DNA of 12,446 nucleotides from Roseburia sp. AM59-24XD (GTDB lineage Bacteria; Bacillota; Clostridia; Lachnospirales; Lachnospiraceae): contig NZ_QUET01000048.1 in the NCBI RefSeq assembly GCF_003478445.1, positions 1 through 12,446 on the forward strand. Reading direction: 5' to 3'. The notes under the pieces were generated by a model. The model was not told the DNA's origin. It saw nothing but the letters and a program-made list of their open reading frames with translations, and ran no database searches. Positions 1 through 6,592 of the stretch are shown here, piece after piece; positions within the stretch are counted from its first letter, which is position 1, and every line of letters starts with the position of its first letter. Both the position numbers and the translations under genes were made by a program.

Positions 1-109
1 CCTTCAGATTCCATCTCACGATGGACACCCTTGCCTTCGGCTATATCCTTCCCACTACCGGGCGGATTCGGGACTTTAACCCGTTAGAAACGTGCGCCGC
101 TAGGCGCAC
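1..109 (-). mobile_element. Group II intron (class C-like), 5' end of domain I, partial
   Basis: Read on the minus strand, this stretch begins GTGCGCC, the GUGYG 5' boundary of group II introns. It continues with blocks I recognise from bacterial class C introns such as the Oceanobacillus iheyensis intron: AAAGTCCCGAA, then AGCC....GGCAAGGGTGTCC, then the ATCGTGAGAT hairpin and GGAATCTGAAGG. The intron runs off the left edge, so its reverse transcriptase ORF and 3' end are not visible. The 5' splice boundary is placed at 109/110. An intrinsic terminator stem lies just outside it (118-154), and class C introns are known to insert next to such hairpins. Open frames read through this segment on the plus strand are not real genes. 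Confidence 0.85.
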
Positions 110-117
110 ATCCAAAG

Positions 118-159
118 AAACGACCGGACACAAATATGTTGTATCCGGTCGTTTTTTTT
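118..159 (+). terminator. Strong intrinsic terminator, intron target hairpin
   Basis: An 11-bp stem (118-128 with 144-154) is followed after one mismatch by four more pairs (130-133 with 139-142) and a five-base loop. Eight T residues follow on the plus strand (152-159). It would end plus-strand transcription coming from left of the window. On the minus strand the stem is followed by only a poor T-tract and then, at 109, the 5' end of the group II intron. Confidence 0.85.
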
Positions 160-162
160 CGT

Positions 163-191
163 TTTACTTTTTTACAGATTTTGGGTATAGT
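163..191 (+). promoter_or_regulatory. Putative sigma-A promoter of the M16C-era-recO run
   Basis: TTTACT (163-168), a 17-base spacer and TATAGT (186-191) lie just upstream of the peptidase gene and just after the terminator. The -35 box is a 4/6 match, so this is a reasonable but not strong promoter. TATAAA at 191-196 is an alternative -10 without a well-spaced -35. Confidence 0.5.
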
Positions 192-232
192 ATAAATAGA
201 GAAACTTTGCAAAATGATAGATGGAGGTTTTT

Positions 233-3196
233 ATGGCATCAAGGATCAAAAACGTACAAGAGGTAAAAATACCGGAGACATATACACTGGAACAGTCAGC
301 ATCCATTCCTGAGATCGACAGCATAGCGCTGGCACTGCGTCACAAAAAGAGTGGAGCGAGAGTTTTGTTTTTAAGCAATGAGGATGAGAATAAGGTATTT
401 TCCATTGGCTTTCGTACCCCGCCAAAGGATGCGACCGGTGTACCGCACATTATTGAACATACGGTTCTGTGCGGCTCGAGAGAGTTTCCGGCGAAGGATC
501 CGTTTGTGGAGTTAGTAAAGGGCTCCTTAAATACCTACCTCAATGCAACCACATATCCGGACAAGACCCTGTATCCGGTTGCAAGCTGCAATGACAAGGA
601 TTTTCAGAATCTTATGCATGTCTATATGGATGCAGTATTCTATCCGAATATTTACGAGCATGAGGAGATCTTTAAACAGGAGGGCTGGCATTACGAGTTA
701 AATGCTCCGGATGAACCGGTCACCTATAACGGTGTTGTGTTCAATGAGATGAAGGGAGCATTCTCCTCTGCGGACGGAAAACTGGAGCGTTTTGTGATGA
801 ACGGGCTCTTTCCGGACAATACCTATGGCAATGAATCCGGCGGAGATCCGGCGAATATCCCGGATCTGACTTATGAGGAGTATCTTGACTTTCACCGTCA
901 TTATTATCATCCGGTCAACAGCTATATTTATCTTTATGGTAACATGGACATTGAGGAGCGTCTCGAGTGGATGGATCAGCATTACCTGAAGGACTTCCCT
1001 GCAATCGAGCTGGATTCTTCGATCCCTCTGCAGAAGCCGTTTACGCAGATGAAGTCGCTTGAGACCGAGTATGCAGTGTCCGAAAATGAGGACAGTGACG
1101 AAAAGACTTACTATGCCTTTGCGGCAGCTATGGATATTACGCTTGATGTCAAGACCTGCAAGGCGTTTGAGGTGCTTGCGTATGTTCTGGCAGAGATGCC
1201 GGGCGCACCGCTCAAGCAGGCACTTTTGGATGCCGGGATCGGAACGGACATCGATGTTGATTTCTGCGATATTCTGCGCCAGAGCTATTTTGCTCTGACC
1301 ACCCAGAATGCCAAAGCGGGTGAGCGCAAGCGATTTTATGATATTATCAAAAGCACTCTGCAGGAGCAGGTGGAGAAGGGCGTTGATCAGAAAGCACTGG
1401 AGGCGGCGATCAATGCAATGGAATTTAAGGAAAGAGAAGCCGATTACGGAATGTTCCCAAAGGGACTGATCTATGGTCTCAATACGATGAAGACCTGGCT
1501 GTATGATGATAAGATGCCGTATGATGCACTTTGCTTCCGGAGTGCTTATGAATTTCTACGTGAAAAGCTTGGAACCGGCTATTATGAAGAACTGATCCGG
1601 AAGTATCTGATCGACAACCCGCATGCTGTTCTTGTGGAAATGAAGCCGAAAAACGGACTTTCTGCCGAGGCAGAGCAGAAGGAAAAGGATCGTCTGGCAG
1701 CCTATAAGGCATCTTTATCTGACGAAGAGATTGCACAGCTGATCGAGGATACCAAAGCATTAAAGGCATATCAGGAGGAGCCGTCTCCGAAGGAGGTATT
1801 GGAGAAGATCCCGATGCTTTCCAGAGAAGATATTGATAAGAAGATCGCGCCGATCTACAACAGGGAGTGCAAGATTGAAAATGTTCCGGTGATGCACCAT
1901 GACATTCATACCAATGATATCGTATATCTTGATCTGCTGTTTGACGTAGATGACTGTAAGGAATTTATGCCGCAGATGAGCTTCCTTAAGACGCTGCTTG
2001 GCTATATGGATACAAAGGATTACAGCTACAGCAGTCTGGATACAGAGATCAATTTCCATACCGGCGGCATCGGTGCGGACGTGAACTTCTATCGTCTTTA
2101 TGGCAGAGAGGATGCCTGCCGTGTACGCTTTGAGATAAGCACGAAGGTGCTTCGCAGCAAGCTTTCCGAGGCTCTTGATCTGATGGCACAGATCATGTTT
2201 ACCACAAGCTTTGCGGATGAGAAACATCTGCGTGAGGTTGTTGCCGAGGCACGCTCACGTAAGAAGGTGAGCATGATGTCAGCAGGTCATCAGGCTGCAA
2301 TGGTGCGTGCGATGTCCCATCTTTCTGAGGTGGACTGGCTCAGTGACCGCTACGGCGGATACGGTTATTATGAATATCTGGCACAGCTGGACGATCAGTT
2401 TGATAAAGAAAAGGAACGTCTGCAGAAGGGCTGTGCGGCCTTGATGAAGAAGATATTTACCCGCTCCGGACTGACGATATCCTGTACGGCAGACCGGAAT
2501 GGATTAAAGGAAATTGAGAAGGAGCTTCCGGCATTCCTGAAACGTCTGGATACATTTGAACAGGAGGCAGAGGGCGGCAGTCTTAATGATGTGATGACAC
2601 CGTTTGTTATGGAGCTTAAACCGGTTAATGAAGGTATTATGACACCGGCAGAGGTACAGTATGTTGCGATTGCAGGTCAGTGTAAGGACATGAGCGGCAT
2701 TAAGCGTGGTGTGCTGGATGTGGCGCGCCATCTGCTCAATTTTGGTTATCTCTGGAATGAGGTTCGTGTCAAGGGAGGTGCCTATGGCGTATCCTGCCAG
2801 CTCATCCGTAACGGCGAGGGCTTCTTTACTTCCTACCGTGATCCGGGTCTTGGAAGTACACTCGAGGCATACCGGAAGGCGGCAGATTATCTCCGCAGCT
2901 TTGATGCCGAGGAGAGAGAGCTTCTCAAGACCATTATCGGAACGATCAGCGGACTGGATACCCCGAAGCCGCCGGCAGCAAAGGGCAAGCGCTCTATGGG
3001 AGTTTATCTTTCTGAGATCCCGGAGGAGGTTTTGCAGGAGGCAAGAGATCAGGTTCTGGCATGTTCCGGAGAGGATATCCGTGCTGTGGCAGATATGGCA
3101 GAGGCGATCGCTTCAACCGGCAGCATCTGCGTGATCGGTAATGAGAACCACATCAGGGAAGAGAAAGACTTATTTGATAAATTACTAACCTTATAA
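233..3196 (+). CDS. M16C-family zinc metallopeptidase (presequence protease-like, insulinase superfamily)
   Basis: A 987-residue enzyme of the M16C family, the bacterial relatives of mitochondrial presequence protease, which degrade unfolded peptides inside a closed two-half chamber. The inverted zinc motif HxxEH is at residues 72-76 (HIIEH), with the third zinc ligand expected at Glu172 in the block GVVFNEMKG. The second half carries NEVRVKGGAYG, whose Arg845/Tyr851 pair matches the substrate-binding R/Y of M16 C-terminal domains. There is no signal peptide, so it is probably cytoplasmic. The length matches the family. I chose ATG 233 because GGAGG at 223-227 sits five bases upstream; the in-frame ATG at 221 lies inside that binding site. 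Era follows after 21 bases, suggesting cotranscription. The family is certain; the physiological substrate is unknown. Confidence 0.95.
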   Translation: MASRIKNVQEVKIPETYTLEQSASIPEIDSIALALRHKKSGARVLFLSNEDENKVFSIGFRTPPKDATGVPHIIEHTVLCGSREFPAKDPFVELVKGSLNTYLNATTYPDKTLYPVASCNDKDFQNLMHVYMDAVFYPNIYEHEEIFKQEGWHYELNAPDEPVTYNGVVFNEMKGAFSSADGKLERFVMNGLFPDNTYGNESGGDPANIPDLTYEEYLDFHRHYYHPVNSYIYLYGNMDIEERLEWMDQHYLKDFPAIELDSSIPLQKPFTQMKSLETEYAVSENEDSDEKTYYAFAAAMDITLDVKTCKAFEVLAYVLAEMPGAPLKQALLDAGIGTDIDVDFCDILRQSYFALTTQNAKAGERKRFYDIIKSTLQEQVEKGVDQKALEAAINAMEFKEREADYGMFPKGLIYGLNTMKTWLYDDKMPYDALCFRSAYEFLREKLGTGYYEELIRKYLIDNPHAVLVEMKPKNGLSAEAEQKEKDRLAAYKASLSDEEIAQLIEDTKALKAYQEEPSPKEVLEKIPMLSREDIDKKIAPIYNRECKIENVPVMHHDIHTNDIVYLDLLFDVDDCKEFMPQMSFLKTLLGYMDTKDYSYSSLDTEINFHTGGIGADVNFYRLYGREDACRVRFEISTKVLRSKLSEALDLMAQIMFTTSFADEKHLREVVAEARSRKKVSMMSAGHQAAMVRAMSHLSEVDWLSDRYGGYGYYEYLAQLDDQFDKEKERLQKGCAALMKKIFTRSGLTISCTADRNGLKEIEKELPAFLKRLDTFEQEAEGGSLNDVMTPFVMELKPVNEGIMTPAEVQYVAIAGQCKDMSGIKRGVLDVARHLLNFGYLWNEVRVKGGAYGVSCQLIRNGEGFFTSYRDPGLGSTLEAYRKAADYLRSFDAEERELLKTIIGTISGLDTPKPPAAKGKRSMGVYLSEIPEEVLQEARDQVLACSGEDIRAVADMAEAIASTGSICVIGNENHIREEKDLFDKLLTL

Positions 3197-3217
3197 AATA
3201 TAAAATGGAGGAGTACC

Positions 3218-4135
3218 ATGGCAAAAAAACAGGAGTTTCGGTCCGGCTTTGTGACACTGATCGGCCGTCCGAACGTAGGAAAGTCAACGCTGATGAACCG
3301 GATAATCGGACAGAAGATCGCGATCACTTCCAACAAGCCGCAGACCACCCGTAACAGGATCCAGACTGTCTACACAGATGAGCGTGGACAGATCATCTTT
3401 CTGGATACACCGGGCATTCACAAGGCGAAAAACAAGCTCGGAGAATATATGGTTTCGGTGGCGGAGCGTACGCTTAAGGAGGTCGATCTGATCCTCTGGC
3501 TCGTTGAGCCGACGACCTTTATCGGCGCGGGAGAGCGCCATATCGCAGAGCAGCTTCGCAAGGTCAAGACACCGGTCTTTCTTGTGATCAATAAGATCGA
3601 CACGGTAGCAAAGGCAGAGATTTTAACCTTTATCGATGCTTATAAGGACATTGCTGATTTTGCGGAGATCATTCCGGTATCGGCATTGAAGGGAGAGAAT
3701 ACGGATGAGCTGTTGGAATCCATGTTCCGGTATCTCGAGACAGGTCCGCAGTATTATGATGAGGATACGATCACAGATCAGCCGGAGCGCCAGATCGTGT
3801 CAGAGCTTATCCGCGAGAAGGCTCTGCGTAACTTAAGTGATGAGATTCCGCACGGTGTTGCCGTGGCAATCGACCGGATGAAGGAGCGCCCGGGCGGAAC
3901 TTTGATCGATATTGATGCAACGATCGTCTGTGAGCGCAATTCCCATAAGGGAATCATTATCGGCAAGCAGGGTTCTATGCTCAAAAAGATCGGTACCGAT
4001 GCCCGAAAGGATATCGAGGCACTGTTAGATTGTAAAGTGAATTTGAAGCTCTGGGTAAAGGTCAAAAAGGACTGGCGGGACAGTGATTTTCTGATTAAGA
4101 ATTTTGGCTACCGCTCAGAGGGAAATGAGGAATAA
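3218..4135 (+). CDS. era: GTPase Era
   Basis: A 305-residue ribosome-assembly GTPase that binds the 3' end of 16S rRNA and helps 30S maturation. Visible motifs: G1 P-loop GRPNVGKST (16-24), the switch region around NKPQTTRN (39-46), G3 DTPG (63-66), G4 NKID (125-128) and G5 SAL (155-157). A C-terminal KH RNA-binding domain has the GxxG loop GKQG at 249-252. Length and domain order are those of normal Era. The start ATG 3218 is preceded by GGAGGAG. It sits between the peptidase and a small secreted protein, followed by yqzL-like and recO, close to the usual Firmicutes order era - yqzL - recO. Confidence 0.98.
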   Translation: MAKKQEFRSGFVTLIGRPNVGKSTLMNRIIGQKIAITSNKPQTTRNRIQTVYTDERGQIIFLDTPGIHKAKNKLGEYMVSVAERTLKEVDLILWLVEPTTFIGAGERHIAEQLRKVKTPVFLVINKIDTVAKAEILTFIDAYKDIADFAEIIPVSALKGENTDELLESMFRYLETGPQYYDEDTITDQPERQIVSELIREKALRNLSDEIPHGVAVAIDRMKERPGGTLIDIDATIVCERNSHKGIIIGKQGSMLKKIGTDARKDIEALLDCKVNLKLWVKVKKDWRDSDFLIKNFGYRSEGNEE

Positions 4136-4139
4136 TACG

Positions 4140-4829
4140 ATGTTTCAAAGAAAGCTAAAATATATTTTTGCAGCAGGTGTGCTGACAGCGTTTCTTGCGG
4201 CAGCAGCAATGCCGTCAGGCGCAACGGAGGAGAAAGCGGCAGCAGCGGTTACGGTAACACCGGCGGTGACGACAACGCCAAGACCAACCTCCACAGCGTC
4301 CGCTTCTGTTTCGGCAAGTCCGTCCGCTTCTGCATCTGCATCGGCAGCACCGAGTCCGAGTGTGAGTCCGACTCAGGAACCGCCGATGTCTGTGATGAAT
4401 GCACCGGTTCAGCAAAAGATTACCAAAAAGGGACTGATCTACGAGTATACCGGAACACATGCAAATCTGATCGGCTGTACGAAAGCCGCTCAGAGCAAAA
4501 CTGCAATCCGTATTCCTGCCAAGATCTGTGTGCAGGACATATATTATGATGTCAAAATGATCGATTTTGAAGCATTCCGGGGTTGCAGAAAGCTTAAAAA
4601 TGTCACGGTCGGAAGATATGTAACAAGGATCCAGTATGGGGCATTTCAGGGCTGTAGAAAGCTTGGAAAGGTTACATTTCAGGGCAGGAAATTAAATGAA
4701 GTGGGTGATGATGCATTTCGTTCCACGGCATCCGGGATACGGTTTGTGATGCCGCGTTCCGTCCGTACCAAATACAAAAAGCTTCTAAAAACAAGCGGTC
4801 CGAAGCGCGCTGTGTATAAGGGCATATAG
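4140..4829 (+). CDS. Small secreted BspA-type leucine-rich-repeat protein
   Basis: A 229-residue protein of unknown function, probably exported. Residues 1-28 form a signal peptide: basic MFQRKLK, a hydrophobic Ala/Leu-rich core, and a likely cut after PSGA. A low-complexity Thr/Ser/Ala/Pro tract (about 33-85) follows, resembling a cell-wall spacer. The C-terminal part holds degenerate TpLRR/BspA-type repeats, with the recurring AF..C.KL pattern at AF145-146, AF168-169 and AF192-193, a period of 23-24 residues. No LPXTG anchor or second membrane segment is visible. Start choice: ATG 4140 has GAGG nine bases upstream and lies four bases after the era stop. In-frame ATGs at 4104 and 4125 overlap era and are less well placed. 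Its position inside an era-recO operon is unusual. Confidence 0.8.
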   Translation: MFQRKLKYIFAAGVLTAFLAAAAMPSGATEEKAAAAVTVTPAVTTTPRPTSTASASVSASPSASASASAAPSPSVSPTQEPPMSVMNAPVQQKITKKGLIYEYTGTHANLIGCTKAAQSKTAIRIPAKICVQDIYYDVKMIDFEAFRGCRKLKNVTVGRYVTRIQYGAFQGCRKLGKVTFQGRKLNEVGDDAFRSTASGIRFVMPRSVRTKYKKLLKTSGPKRAVYKGI

Positions 4830-4884
4830 AAGATTCCATAAGCTTCCAGTATATCCGGGAGACCGTTTTGCCATCCTAAGAATA

Positions 4885-4906
4885 GACGGCAGGAATGCCT
4901 GCAGTC
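4885..4906 (+). other. Short stem-loop ahead of the yqzL-like gene
   Basis: GAC-G-GCAGG, loop AATG, CCTGC-A-GTC forms eight pairs around one mismatch, in the 103-base gap between the LRR gene and the yqzL-like gene. It is not followed by a T-tract, so it is not an intrinsic terminator. It may be an mRNA processing or stability element. No convincing promoter was seen in this gap. Confidence 0.35.
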
Positions 4907-4932
4907 AAGTAACGGGCAAAGGAGAACGGATC

Positions 4933-5142
4933 ATGGAATTACCGAATCGATGGGATTGTTTTATGGAAAGCGGACGTATAGAAGATTATCTGAATTACTG
5001 CAGAGCAAGACAGAATGATAACACAAGGGAACATAGTCCTGACGGGACGATGACAGAAAACAGGGTAGAGGCACGGTATGGCGGCGGAGCTGATAGAAGT
5101 GACCGGAATGGTGCTGACGGCATCTCCGGTAAAGGAATATGA
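4933..5142 (+). CDS. YqzL-like small protein
   Basis: A 69-residue ORF preceded by AGGAG at 4919-4923, nine bases from the ATG, a good ribosome binding site. The N-terminus reads W-x2-F-x2-SG-x-I-x2-YL-x-Y (residues about 7-22). This matches my recollection of the YqzL family, short Firmicutes proteins of unknown function encoded between era and recO. The position therefore supports the call as much as the sequence. The residues after about 40 are charged, Gly-rich and probably disordered. The last 65 bases overlap the start of recO in another frame, making the product longer than the usual roughly 45-50 residues. Confidence 0.65.
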   Translation: MELPNRWDCFMESGRIEDYLNYCRARQNDNTREHSPDGTMTENRVEARYGGGADRSDRNGADGISGKGI

Positions 5143-5842
5143 CAAACGAATAGAGCTGCTGACAAAAGAACGCGGGAGAATCTCTGCCTTTGTCACAGGA
5201 GCAAGAAGAGTCAACAGCGCAGTCTCTGCCTGTGCGATCCCTTTTACTTTTGGTACTTATCGACTGTACGAGGGCAGAAGCTCCTATAACGTGCAGTCTG
5301 CGCAGATTAAGAAGTTTTTTGCGGGAATAGCAGATGATTTTGACACTCTCTGCTATGCATCTTATTTTGCGGAGCTTGCAAGGTATTTTACAAGAGAAAA
5401 CGTTGAGGCACCGGATGAACTTCTGCTTCTGTATGTGGCATGCAGCGCAATGACCAGGGGAAAGATTTCACTGCCGCTTGTCCGGGTAATCTACGAGATG
5501 CGTATGATGCAGATCGAGGGTGAAGCACTTGAATTGTTTCAATGTCTTGGATGTAAAACATCACAGGGGAATCTTCGCGTTTATTTTTCGAGAGGTGGAT
5601 TTCTTTGTGACAGCTGCGCTGCGAAGTTTATGTCAGAGCAGAGGGAAAAGGGATACCGCCTTAGTCCGGACGCAGTTTATGCGCTGCAGTTTATAGTGAC
5701 GACACCGTTAGAGCGTTTATTTACATTTCGTGTTTCGGAACAGATAGAAAAAGAACTTTCAGAATTTATGACACACTATTATGAACATTATCTGCATCAT
5801 ACGTTTCAGTCTCTGGCTTTTCTGGAGTCTCTGCCGTATTAA
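5078..5842 (+). CDS. recO: DNA repair protein RecO
   Basis: A 254-residue recombination mediator of the RecFOR pathway; it helps load RecA on SSB-coated single strands and anneals complementary strands. The N-terminal OB-fold is recognisable from EVTGMVLTASPVKEYDKRI and LLTKERGRISAF...GARR. The C-terminal helical part carries a zinc motif of two CxxC pairs: C156/C159 and C177/C180. The ATG at 5078 is supported by AGAGG six bases upstream, and the OB-fold needs a start near here, so the overlap with the yqzL-like gene is real. The 3' end overlaps a convergent regulator gene by 77 bases. Confidence 0.95.
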   Translation: MAAELIEVTGMVLTASPVKEYDKRIELLTKERGRISAFVTGARRVNSAVSACAIPFTFGTYRLYEGRSSYNVQSAQIKKFFAGIADDFDTLCYASYFAELARYFTRENVEAPDELLLLYVACSAMTRGKISLPLVRVIYEMRMMQIEGEALELFQCLGCKTSQGNLRVYFSRGGFLCDSCAAKFMSEQREKGYRLSPDAVYALQFIVTTPLERLFTFRVSEQIEKELSEFMTHYYEHYLHHTFQSLAFLESLPY

Positions 5843-6170
5843 GATCAAGAAGCTTATCTATTGCGGGCTGCATGTCGGGATGGTTCCGGTATGCCTCGAT
5901 CAGCTTGTATTCCTGATTGGAAAGAGACGGAAGCTCTGTGCCGGAAGGCAGATACCCAAAAGCAGCCAGAACATTCTGGATATTATAAAAGCGGCACAGA
6001 TGCATCAGATTATCAGCACTGGGTTGTGTCTGTCCGTTCTCCCAGCCGTAAATTGTCTTTGTGGCAACATCAATATTCTTTTCACGCAGGTAAGCTGCGA
6101 CTTCATCGACAGATAAATGATTTATTTTACGATATTCTTTTAATTTTTCAGCAATTTTTGGATTTTTCAT
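5766..6170 (-). CDS. XRE-family helix-turn-helix regulator
   Basis: A 134-residue protein with an N-terminal Cro/C1-type HTH domain (residues about 5-65). The typical recognition-helix region TIYGWENGQTQPSADNLMHLC includes the W-E-N-G-x-x-x-P signature of XRE proteins. The C-terminal tail (about 85-134) is Glu/Pro/Thr-rich and not recognised. The start has GGAG (minus strand, 6177-6180) six bases upstream. It is transcribed from TTGACA-18-TAGTAT at 6242-6213 and faces away from the four-gene sulphur operon across a shared control region. It may autoregulate, control that operon, or both; the target is not established. Its 3' end runs 77 bases into the end of recO on the opposite strand. Confidence 0.85.
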   Translation of the reverse strand: MKNPKIAEKLKEYRKINHLSVDEVAAYLREKNIDVATKTIYGWENGQTQPSADNLMHLCRFYNIQNVLAAFGYLPSGTELPSLSNQEYKLIEAYRNHPDMQPAIDKLLDLNTAETPEKPETETYDADNVHNSVS

Positions 6171-6192
6171 AAGAATCTCCGATCCATCTGAG

Positions 6193-6208
6193 TATTTACC
6201 CTATTTAC
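6193..6208. promoter_or_regulatory. Direct repeat TATTTAC x2, possible operator
   Basis: TATTTAC occurs at 6193-6199 and again at 6202-6208, nine bases apart. They cover the expected transcription start of the minus-strand XRE gene, where autorepressors often bind. A related CTATTTA lies at 6313-6319 inside the promoter of the divergent operon. Function is inference. Confidence 0.35.
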
Positions 6209-6212
6209 ATTT

Positions 6213-6242
6213 ATACTATCAAACGAAAAATGACATTGTCAA
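6213..6242 (-). promoter_or_regulatory. Promoter of the XRE regulator gene
   Basis: On the minus strand a perfect TTGACA (complement of 6237-6242) is followed by 18 bases and TAGTAT (complement of 6213-6218). It is about 43 bases upstream of the regulator start codon. Confidence 0.75.
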
Positions 6243-6277
6243 GAAATCCTGCACTCAAAATGTGCGTAATACATAAA

Positions 6278-6296
6278 ATTCTCTTTAAAAGGGAAT
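6278..6296. promoter_or_regulatory. Dyad just upstream of the sulphur-operon promoter
   Basis: ATTCTCTTT-A-AAAGGGAAT is a 19-base near-perfect inverted repeat (eight of nine positions match). It ends nine bases before the -35 box at 6305. The placement fits an operator for one of the two adjacent HTH proteins. Binding is inference. Confidence 0.35.
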
Positions 6297-6304
6297 ACTA
6301 TGCG

Positions 6305-6333
6305 TTGAAATTCTATTTAAACGAGGATATAAT
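6305..6333 (+). promoter_or_regulatory. Strong sigma-A promoter of the four-gene sulphur operon
   Basis: TTGAAA (6305-6310), a 17-base spacer and a perfect TATAAT (6328-6333). Transcription should start near 6340, which rules out upstream ATGs of the first gene at 6230 and 6332 and supports its start at 6377. Confidence 0.85.
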
Positions 6334-6376
6334 GGAAAAAATGAAATATCCCTGTGAATGGAGAGGAGAGAAAGGC

Positions 6377-6592
6377 ATGGAAATAACGCATCGAGTGGTT
6401 GACTATATACAAAAGCATCATCTTTCGGCAGAGGAAATTGCCGGAAAGACGGGCGTTGCAGGAGAGATTCTTTCCGGAAAGGTGCAAAGAGGACTGAATG
6501 CGTCGGAGTTTTTGGCGATCTGCAGTTACCTGAAGGTGGATCCGTATGATTTTTATGACAGATCATCGGAAGAATGGAGAAAGGGATGCTGA
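6377..6592 (+). CDS. Small HTH (XRE/lambda-repressor-like) DNA-binding protein, 71 aa
   Basis: A 71-residue protein consisting of little more than one helix-turn-helix domain: VVDYIQKHHLSAEEIAGKTG...ILSGKVQRGLNASEFLAICSYLKVDPYDFY follows the XRE fold pattern. The ATG at 6377 follows GGAGAGGAG and lies downstream of the promoter at 6305-6333. The frame is open further upstream to 6230, but those ATGs precede the transcript start. It is the first gene of the operon, and its stop codon overlaps the start of the PAPS-reductase-family gene (ATGCTGA). It is probably the local regulator of the operon. It is unlike the divergent 134-residue regulator except in fold. Confidence 0.75.
   Translation: MEITHRVVDYIQKHHLSAEEIAGKTGVAGEILSGKVQRGLNASEFLAICSYLKVDPYDFYDRSSEEWRKGC

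Noticed and set aside
21..266. 81-residue open frame on the plus strand at the left edge
   Set aside because: It reads through the antisense of group II intron domain I, the terminator and the next gene's ribosome binding site; no family resemblance.
6230..6376. Longer N-terminus (up to 120 residues) for the small HTH protein
   Set aside because: The strong promoter at 6305-6333 lies inside that extension, so its start codons would not be on the transcript.
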